A stretch of DNA of 6,434 bases, taken from assembly GCA_028698405.1 (NCBI GenBank), contig JAQVDF010000124.1:1-6434 (forward strand), written 5' to 3'. Below the pieces are notes generated by a model. The model was not told the origin of the DNA. It saw only the letters and a program-made list of their open reading frames with translations, and searched no databases. Below, piece after piece: positions 1 through 4,719 of the stretch. Position numbers and translations under genes: made by a program. This DNA comes from Phenylobacterium sp. Its GTDB lineage: Bacteria; Pseudomonadota; Alphaproteobacteria; Caulobacterales; Caulobacteraceae. How positions within the stretch are numbered: position 1 is the first letter of the stretch; each line of letters opens with the position of its first letter.

Positions 1-1
1 C

Positions 2-478
2 GACGACCTGCCGACCTACGAGGGCGACGGCCTGTTCGCCCGGCTGATCGCCGGCGAGGCCTTTGGCGCCAAGGCGGCGGTGAAGACCCACTCGCCGATG
101 TTCTACGTCCACTGGGCGCTGCAGGACGGCGTCACCGCGGCGCTGCCGGCGGAATATCCCGAACGGGCCGCCTATGTGGCCCAGGGCCGGGCGGAGGTGG
201 ACGGGCGCACCTTCCACGAGGGCCAGATGCTGGTCTTCGCCCCGGGCGAGACGGTGACGATCACCGCTGTCGGCGGGCCGGCGATCGTCATGCTGCTAGG
301 CGGCGAGCCGGTGGGGCCGAGGTTCATCGAGTGGAACTTCGTCTCCTCCTCGAAAGAGCGGCTCGAGCAGGCCAAGGCCGACTGGCGCGCCGGCCGCATG
401 AAGCTTCCCGACGCCGACAACGCCGAGTTCATCCCCCTGCCCCCCGAGCCCGCGCCACCGCCGAACCCGATGAGCTAA
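2..478 (+). CDS. Pirin-family protein, C-terminal part (5' truncated by window edge)
   Basis: The reading frame is open from the first complete codon at base 2 to the TAA at 476-478 (158 residues), so the gene begins upstream of the window; the GTG at base 80 is an internal valine. The visible protein looks like the second cupin domain of pirins. It opens with a FARLIAGEAFG segment (about residues 12-22), followed by a THSPMFYVHWAL strand pair, a glycine-rich barrel turn (HEGQMLVFAPGE) and the MLLGGEPVGPRFIEWNFVSS block. It ends in a helix-rich ERLEQAKADWRAG tail and a proline-rich end, as is usual for pirins. Full pirins have about 230-300 residues, so roughly the N-terminal half, which holds the metal-binding His/Glu residues of the first cupin, is not seen. 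Pirins are non-heme iron bicupins; some have quercetinase activity or act as transcription co-regulators, but the role here cannot be assigned. The gene converges on pgsA across a 55-base gap. Confidence 0.86.
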   Translation, partial: DDLPTYEGDGLFARLIAGEAFGAKAAVKTHSPMFYVHWALQDGVTAALPAEYPERAAYVAQGRAEVDGRTFHEGQMLVFAPGETVTITAVGGPAIVMLLGGEPVGPRFIEWNFVSSSKERLEQAKADWRAGRMKLPDADNAEFIPLPPEPAPPPNPMS

Positions 479-508
479 GGGGGGGCTTTCCCCCTTCTTG
501 AGAGAAGG
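477..508. terminator. Overlapping hairpins between convergent pirin and pgsA genes, possible terminator
   Basis: Two perfect stems share the same C/T stretch. The first pairs AAGGGGG (477-483) with CCCCCTT (490-496) around a 6-base loop, and starts inside the pirin stop codon. The second pairs CCTTCT (493-498) with AGAAGG (503-508) around a TGAG loop. They overlap at 493-496 and cannot form together. Neither is followed by a clean U-tract on either strand (the + strand has only TTCTT after the C-run), so a classical intrinsic terminator is not proven. The position between two convergent stop codons (478 and 534) makes termination or 3'-end protection for one or both transcripts the most likely role. 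Confidence 0.42.
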
Positions 509-533
509 CCCGCGGCTCGTCCTCCTGCGCCGG

Positions 534-1154
534 TCAGGCCTTCAGCGCCCGGTGGGTCTTCTCCCAGTATTGGGCGCCGGTCACGATCGTGATCAGGGCC
601 GCCGCCCAGAAGATGGCGTGGGCTGCGAAGGTGACGGTGTCGCGGACCGCCGGCTCGGGGGGTAGCTGGAACGCGCCCCAGGCGGCCACCAGCAGCTCGC
701 CGCCCAGTCCGACCAGCTGCAGCGTCGTCTTCCACTTGGCGAGCAGCGTAACCGGCAGCTTGATCCCCTTGCCGGCCCCCACCTCGCGCAGCGCGCTGAC
801 GGTGAACTCGCGGAACAGGATCAGGCCGGCGGGGATCACGACCATCGGCTGCGGCCCGAGCGCCATCAGGCCCAGCACCCCGCCACAGACCAGCACCTTG
901 TCGCCGATGGGATCGAGGATCGCGCCCCACACGCTGGTCGCGTTCAGTTTCCGGGCCAGCCAGCCATCGAAGAAGTCGGTCACCGCCGCCACCACGAAGG
1001 CCCAGAAGGCCCAGCGCTGGAGGGCGAACTGGCTCTCCGGCTCCAGCCGCTCGGACAGCCACGGCACGCCGCCCGCCGCTGCGGCCAGCGCAAGGAACAT
1101 GAACAGCGCCAGCACCAGGCGCAGGGAGGTCAGCAGGTTCGGGAGCGCTTGCAT
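534..1154 (-). CDS. pgsA: CDP-diacylglycerol-glycerol-3-phosphate 3-phosphatidyltransferase
   Basis: This inner-membrane enzyme of 206 residues transfers a phosphatidyl group from CDP-diacylglycerol to glycerol-3-phosphate, giving phosphatidylglycerophosphate, the committed step toward phosphatidylglycerol and cardiolipin. The CDP-alcohol phosphotransferase signature is complete: D60-x2-D63-G64-x2-A67-R68-x8-G77-x3-D81-x3-D85, whose aspartates bind the catalytic metals. The protein starts with the PgsA-type LPNLLTSLRLVLAL and has the family block FREFTVSALREVGAGKG (about 114-130), followed by KWKTTLQ. Hydrophobic stretches near 12-30, 46-59, 86-114, 148-165 and 174-192 fit a polytopic membrane protein. 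The length is slightly above the usual 180-200. The ATG at 1152-1154 is preceded by a GAGG ribosome site five bases upstream. It lies 70 bases downstream of uvrC on the same strand, a pairing seen widely in proteobacteria, and is probably co-transcribed with it. Confidence 0.96.
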   Translation of the reverse strand: MQALPNLLTSLRLVLALFMFLALAAAAGGVPWLSERLEPESQFALQRWAFWAFVVAAVTDFFDGWLARKLNATSVWGAILDPIGDKVLVCGGVLGLMALGPQPMVVIPAGLILFREFTVSALREVGAGKGIKLPVTLLAKWKTTLQLVGLGGELLVAAWGAFQLPPEPAVRDTVTFAAHAIFWAAALITIVTGAQYWEKTHRALKA

Positions 1155-1179
1155 GTGGGCCTCAACGCGCCGGAATCGC

Positions 1180-1192
1180 GCTGGGCGCCAGC
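1180..1192. repeat. Small perfect hairpin in the uvrC-pgsA spacer
   Basis: GCTGG (1180-1184) and CCAGC (1188-1192) form a 5-bp stem with a 3-base loop, about 25 bases upstream of the pgsA start and just downstream (in transcript order) of the G-tract element. It is short and could be chance in GC-rich DNA. No U-tract follows on the pgsA-sense strand, so it is not a clear terminator. Confidence 0.3.
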
Positions 1193-1196
1193 TTAG

Positions 1197-1219
1197 CCCT
1201 CCCCTCCCTCCCTGGGGAG
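1197..1219 (-). other. Four-G-tract element (potential G-quadruplex) with competing hairpin between uvrC and pgsA
   Basis: On the - strand, the sense strand for both neighbours, the spacer reads GGGAGGGAGGGGAGGG (1212 down to 1197): four runs of at least three Gs, each separated by a single A, the arrangement that favours a parallel G-quadruplex. Just upstream in the transcript, CTCCCC (1219-1214) is perfectly complementary to GGGGAG (1204-1199) and would make a 6-bp, 9-base-loop hairpin that consumes a G-run. The two folds are mutually exclusive. The element starts about 12 bases after the uvrC stop and ends about 42 bases before the pgsA start, so it would lie in the intercistronic mRNA. 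The sequence match is direct; any effect on termination, RNA decay or pgsA expression is inference. Confidence 0.5.
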
Positions 1220-1224
1220 TGACG

Positions 1225-3084
1225 TCAGGCCTTGTGGAAGAAGTCGTAGATCCGTTGGGCCAGAGCCTGGCTGACGCCCTCCACCTTGGCGAGGTCCTCG
1301 ACCGAGACGCGCGAGACGCCGCGGGCCGAGCCGAAGGCGTGCAGCAGGGCGCGCTTGCGGCCGGGGCCGACCCCCTCGATCTCGTCCAAGGGGTTGCGGC
1401 GCATGTCGATCGCCCGCCGGGTCCGGTGGCTGCCGATGGCGAACCGGTGCGCCTCGTCGCGCAGCCGTTGCAGGTAGTAGAGCACCGGGCTCTTGGGCTC
1501 GAGCATGAAGGGCTCGCGGCCGGGGATGAAGAACCGCTCGAGGCCCGCGTCCCGGTCCGGCCCCTTGGCGACCCCGACCACCGGGATGTCGTCGACGCCG
1601 AGGTCGGCCATCACCTCCAGCGCCGCGGCCAGCTGGCCCGCGCCGCCGTCGATCAGCACCAGGTCGGGCCGGGGCGGCTGCTCGCCGGCCTCCTCCTCCT
1701 TCACCAGCCGGGAGAAGCGGCGGCGCAGCACCTCGCGCATCATCCCGAAGTCGTCGCCCGGGGTGAGGTCCGTGCTCTTGATGTTGAACTTGCGGTACTG
1801 GCTCTTTTGGAAGCCCTCGGGGCCGGCGACGATCATCCCGCCGACCGCGTTGGCGCCCATGATGTGGGAGTTGTCGTAGACCTCGATCCGCTCGGGCGGC
1901 GCCTCCAGCCCGAACGCCTCGCAGACCCCGGCCAGCAGCTTCGACTGCGCCGAGCTCTCGGCCATCTTGCGGCCCAGCGCCTCGCGGGCGTTGGTCAGCG
2001 CGTGGTCCACCAGCCGCCGCTTCTCGCCGCGCTGGGGCCGCAGGATTTCGACCTTACGCCCGGCCTTCATGGCGAAGGCCTCGCAGAGCAGGTCGCGGTC
2101 GGAAGGATCGACGTTCAGCAGGATCAGCCGCGGCACCGGCTTGTCGTCGTAGAACTGGCCGAGGAAGGCGCTCATCACGTCGGCCTCCTCGTCCTGCCGG
2201 TCGACGCGCGGAAAGTAGGCGCGGTTCCCCCAGTTCTGGCCGGCGCGGAAGAAGAACACCTGCACGCAGGCCTGGCCGCCCTCGGCGTGCAGGGCGAAGA
2301 CGTCGGCCTCCTCCACCGTCTCGGGGTTGATCTGCTGTTCCTGGACGATGGCCGACAGCGCCCGGATCCGGTCGCGCAGCCGGGCGGCCCGCTCGAACTC
2401 CAGCTCGTCGGAGGCGGCCTGCATCTCCCCGGCCATCTTGGCCATCACCGCCCGACTCTTGCCGCGCAGGAAGGCTTCGGCCTGGTCGACCAGCCCCCGA
2501 TAGTCCTCCAGTGAAATCAGTCCCGTGCACGGCGCCGAGCAGCGGCGGATCTGGTGCAGCATGCAGGGCCGGGTGCGGGTCTCGTAGACGTTGTCCGAGC
2601 AGGACCGGAGCAGGAAGGCCTTCTGCAGCGTGTTGAGCGTGCGGTTCACCGCCCAGGCGCTGGCGAACGGGCCGAAGTAGTCGCCCTTGATCGCGTGGGC
2701 GCCGCGGTGCTTGCGCAGCTGCGGGGCCTCATGGTCTCGGCGGATCAGGATTTCCGGGAAGCTCTTGTCGTCGCGCAGCAGCACGTTGAAGCGCGGCTTC
2801 AGCTGCTTGATCAGGTTGATCTCGAGCAGCAGCGCGTCGGTTTCGGTGCGGGTGACGACGAACTCCATCGCCCGCGTCAGGTCGACCATGTGGGCGATGC
2901 GCTGGGTGTGGAACCGGCCCTGGGCGTACTGGATCACCCGCTTCTTCAGCGAGCGGGCCTTGCCCACGTAAAGCACTTCGCCGTCCTCGCCGATCATCCG
3001 ATAGACGCCGGGCGCGTCGGGGAGGCGCTTGACGTGGTCCTTGATGAGCGCGGCGCCCTGAAGCAGGCCGGTGGAGTCGGGCAT
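1225..3084 (-). CDS. uvrC: UvrABC excinuclease subunit C
   Basis: UvrC binds the UvrB-DNA pre-incision complex and cuts both sides of a lesion in nucleotide excision repair. The 619-residue product is close to the usual length of about 610. Domains in order: GIY-YIG nuclease (about 21-105) with GVY at 26-28, YVG at 39-41, R44 and the metal-site E88; a cysteine cluster C162-x11-C174-x7-C182-x3-C186, matching the spacing of the [4Fe-4S] ligands known in E. coli UvrC; a UVR/UvrB-binding helical pair (about 210-245); the RNase H-like 5'-incision domain (about 395-560) with D404 in [11 protein letters not shown]479 in LIDGGAGQL and H553 in GSHRTRR; and tandem helix-hairpin-helix motifs (about 567-619). 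The frame is open upstream to 3198, but the ATG at 3082-3084 starts the conserved protein, and the extra 38 residues look non-coding and would run through the promoter region. The ribosome site is weak (CAGG). pgsA follows in the same direction. Confidence 0.97.
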   Translation of the reverse strand: MPDSTGLLQGAALIKDHVKRLPDAPGVYRMIGEDGEVLYVGKARSLKKRVIQYAQGRFHTQRIAHMVDLTRAMEFVVTRTETDALLLEINLIKQLKPRFNVLLRDDKSFPEILIRRDHEAPQLRKHRGAHAIKGDYFGPFASAWAVNRTLNTLQKAFLLRSCSDNVYETRTRPCMLHQIRRCSAPCTGLISLEDYRGLVDQAEAFLRGKSRAVMAKMAGEMQAASDELEFERAARLRDRIRALSAIVQEQQINPETVEEADVFALHAEGGQACVQVFFFRAGQNWGNRAYFPRVDRQDEEADVMSAFLGQFYDDKPVPRLILLNVDPSDRDLLCEAFAMKAGRKVEILRPQRGEKRRLVDHALTNAREALGRKMAESSAQSKLLAGVCEAFGLEAPPERIEVYDNSHIMGANAVGGMIVAGPEGFQKSQYRKFNIKSTDLTPGDDFGMMREVLRRRFSRLVKEEEAGEQPPRPDLVLIDGGAGQLAAALEVMADLGVDDIPVVGVAKGPDRDAGLERFFIPGREPFMLEPKSPVLYYLQRLRDEAHRFAIGSHRTRRAIDMRRNPLDEIEGVGPGRKRALLHAFGSARGVSRVSVEDLAKVEGVSQALAQRIYDFFHKA

Positions 3085-3085
3085 G

Positions 3086-3103
3086 GGCCTGCATATATAG
3101 GCC
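3086..3103. repeat. Inverted repeat with AT-rich centre just upstream of the uvrC start
   Basis: GGCCT (3086-3090) and AGGCC (3099-3103) are perfect inverted arms around GCATATAT. It ends one base before the uvrC ATG. In the uvrC transcript it would be a small hairpin covering the weak AGG ribosome-site region. As DNA it contains TATATAT on the - strand, which could be a -10-like box giving an almost leaderless uvrC mRNA, but I see no matching -35 about 17 bases upstream. An AT-only run is notable in this GC-rich window. Confidence 0.35.
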
Positions 3104-3137
3104 AGGAACGGAGGGCGCGCAGGGGCATGCGCTCCCA

Positions 3138-3166
3138 CGGAACGGCAGGCGAGGCGCTGCGTTCCG
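3138..3166. promoter_or_regulatory. Bidirectional EcfG/SigT-type (general stress) promoter, palindromic
   Basis: On the + strand GGAAC (3139-3143) is followed after exactly 16 bases by CGTT (3160-3163), a perfect match to the GGAAC-N16/17-CGTT consensus of alphaproteobacterial EcfG (ECF15; SigT in Caulobacter) promoters. The element sits inside a perfect inverted repeat, CGGAACG (3138-3144) and CGTTCCG (3160-3166), with a 15-base spacer. The - strand therefore also reads GGAAC (3165-3161), 16 bases, CGTT (3144-3141). Rightward transcription would begin near 3170 and reach the kinase TTG after about 30 bases; leftward transcription would begin near 3134 and reach the uvrC ATG after about 50 bases. 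No other GGAAC noticed in the window has CGTT at the right distance. An alternative reading is an operator for a dimeric regulator or an RNA hairpin. Confidence 0.62.
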
Positions 3167-3198
3167 GTGCAGGGGTGCTTACTGGGGCTGAGCCGCAA

Positions 3199-4719
3199 TT
3201 GACGTCACTGACCGACACGCCGCCGGCCGCCCCCGATGTCGCCTCCCCGCGCCTGGACTTCGAGGCGCTGTTCGCCGCCCTGCCCAGCCCCTACATGGTG
3301 CTCGACCGCCGGCTGCGCTACGTGGCCGCCAACGAAGCCTATGCGGAGGTGACCGGCCGCGCCCGCGAGGACCTGCTGGGCCGGTGCATCTTCGACCTGT
3401 TCCCCAACGAGGGAGAGAGCGGTGAGCTTCTGCGCGCCTCGTTCGAGCGGGTGCTGGAGACCGGCCGGCCGGATTCCATCGCCTTCATCCCCTATCCGAT
3501 CCCCGGCCCGTCGGGAGAGCTGGAGATGCGCTACTGGTCGGCGGCGCACACGCCGATCCGGGACGAGACCGGCCAGGTCGCCTTCATCGTCCAGAACACC
3601 GTCGACGTGACCGAGCTGCGCCGGCTGAAGGACATCGCCTACGGCCGCTCGCCGCGCGCCTCGGCCGTCCAGCTGCTGCAGCGGGCCAAGGAGGTGCAGG
3701 CGGTCAACGCCAGCCTGCTCGACGAGACCAACCAGCTCCGCGACCTGATCATGCAGGCGCCCAGCTTCATGGCGGTGCTGACCGGGCCGGAGCTGACCTT
3801 CCGGCTGGTCAATTCGGCCTACCTGCAGCTCATCGGCCACCGCCAGGTGATCGGCCGCACCATCGTCGAGGCCCTGCCGGAGGTGCGCGCCCAGGAATTC
3901 GTCGAACTACTGTCCGAAGTGATGGCCAGCGGCGAGCCCTACATCGGCCGCGCCATGGGCGTATGGCTTCGGCGCACGCCGGGCGATGCGCCCGAGCAGC
4001 GCTTCGTGGACTTCATCTACCAGCCGATCCTGAACGACGTCGGCCGGGCCACCGGCGTGTTCGTCGAAGGTTACGACGTCACCGACCGGGTGCGCGCCGA
4101 GGCCCAGCAGAAGCTGCTGGTCGACGAGCTGAATCACCGGGTGAAGAACACCCTGGCCACCGTCCAGTCGATCGCCGCCCAGACGCTGCGGGTGCACCCC
4201 GACCCGGCGGAGTTCCGCGAGCAGTTCGAGGCGCGGCTGATGGCGCTGTCGGGCACCCACGACCTGCTCACCGCCTCGAGCTGGCGCAGCGCTTGGCTGA
4301 GCGACGTGTTGCTGGCCGAGCTGCGTCCCCACGGCGAGGGCCGCTACGAGCTGGCCGGCGAGGACGTCGAACTGCCCCCCGACGCGGCGCTGACGCTGGG
4401 CCTGGTGTTCCACGAGCTGGCCACCAACGCGGCCAAGTACGGGGCCCTGTCGGCCGAGGGCGGCAGGGTCCGGGTCGAGTGGGCGACGCTGCCGGGCGAG
4501 CCCGCCTCTCGGCTGGCTCTGACCTGGCGCGAGATCGGCGGCCCGCCGGTGGCCCCGCCGCGCCGCAAGGGGTTCGGCTCGCGGCTGATCGAGCGCACGC
4601 TGCGCGGCGACATCCACGGCGACGCCAGCCTGGACTTCGCGCCCACCGGACTCGTGTGCCGCCTGGAGGCGCCCCTACGCGGCCCCGAGCGGCCGGCGCT
4701 GCACGCGGGCGCCGCCTAG
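3199..4719 (+). CDS. PAS-PAS HWE-family sensor histidine kinase, soluble
   Basis: Predicted cytoplasmic kinase of 506 residues with no membrane segment. PAS 1 spans about 20-139 ([16 protein letters not shown], closing with DVTE), a helical coiled linker about 140-180, and PAS 2 about 180-297 (closing with DVTD). The HWE phosphoacceptor helix is [15 protein letters not shown] with H313. The ATPase domain has the N-box [13 protein letters not shown] (H405, N410), the family-defining WRE (W443, E445) and GFGSRLIER (458-466). H405 plus W-x-E define HWE kinases, a class that often signals to PhyR or to single-domain receivers in alphaproteobacteria. No receiver or output domain is attached and no partner gene is in the window. 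I prefer the TTG at 3199: codons from the in-frame ATG at 3127 to 3198 end in A/T in 9 of 24 cases against 2 of the next 24, and that stretch overlaps the promoter. The ribosome site is weak. ATG 3127 (530 residues) or GTG 3175 remain possible. The ligand is unknown; PAS 1 lacks the LOV cysteine motif. Confidence 0.93.
   Translation: MTSLTDTPPAAPDVASPRLDFEALFAALPSPYMVLDRRLRYVAANEAYAEVTGRAREDLLGRCIFDLFPNEGESGELLRASFERVLETGRPDSIAFIPYPIPGPSGELEMRYWSAAHTPIRDETGQVAFIVQNTVDVTELRRLKDIAYGRSPRASAVQLLQRAKEVQAVNASLLDETNQLRDLIMQAPSFMAVLTGPELTFRLVNSAYLQLIGHRQVIGRTIVEALPEVRAQEFVELLSEVMASGEPYIGRAMGVWLRRTPGDAPEQRFVDFIYQPILNDVGRATGVFVEGYDVTDRVRAEAQQKLLVDELNHRVKNTLATVQSIAAQTLRVHPDPAEFREQFEARLMALSGTHDLLTASSWRSAWLSDVLLAELRPHGEGRYELAGEDVELPPDAALTLGLVFHELATNAAKYGALSAEGGRVRVEWATLPGEPASRLALTWREIGGPPVAPPRRKGFGSRLIERTLRGDIHGDASLDFAPTGLVCRLEAPLRGPERPALHAGAA
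4716..4719. other. Shared CTAG stop of two convergent genes
   Basis: The palindrome CTAG supplies the TAG of the kinase (4717-4719, + strand) and the TAG of the acyl-CoA synthetase (4718-4716, - strand). The two coding regions therefore overlap tail-to-tail by four bases, leaving no intergenic space for a dedicated terminator. Confidence 0.9.

Noticed and set aside
80..82. GTG at base 80 as the true start of the pirin gene
   Set aside because: The frame is open to the window edge and the preceding residues (FARLIAGEAFG) fit the pirin pattern, so the codon is internal.
589..2514. 641-residue open frame on the + strand across pgsA and uvrC
   Set aside because: It runs antisense to two clearly recognised genes, its product is low-complexity (L/A/V/G/R-rich) and matches no family I know; long antisense frames are common in GC-rich genomes.
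3105..3109. Second GGAAC upstream of the kinase as another EcfG -35 box
   Set aside because: No CGTT is found 16 or 17 bases downstream.
2554..3198. Upstream extension of the kinase frame through the start of uvrC
   Set aside because: This part is antisense to the uvrC GIY-YIG and cysteine regions and spans the divergent promoter; the kinase homology begins only after 3199.
3085..3198. N-terminal extension of uvrC to 3198 (38 extra residues)
   Set aside because: UvrC proteins begin shortly before the GIY-YIG domain; the extension has no recognisable sequence and covers the intergenic region with the promoter motif.
3256..3616. PAS 1 as a LOV photosensor because of C63
   Set aside because: The cysteine sits in GRCIFDLFP, not in the LOV flavin-adduct motif GxNCRFLQ; it looks like an ordinary PAS.
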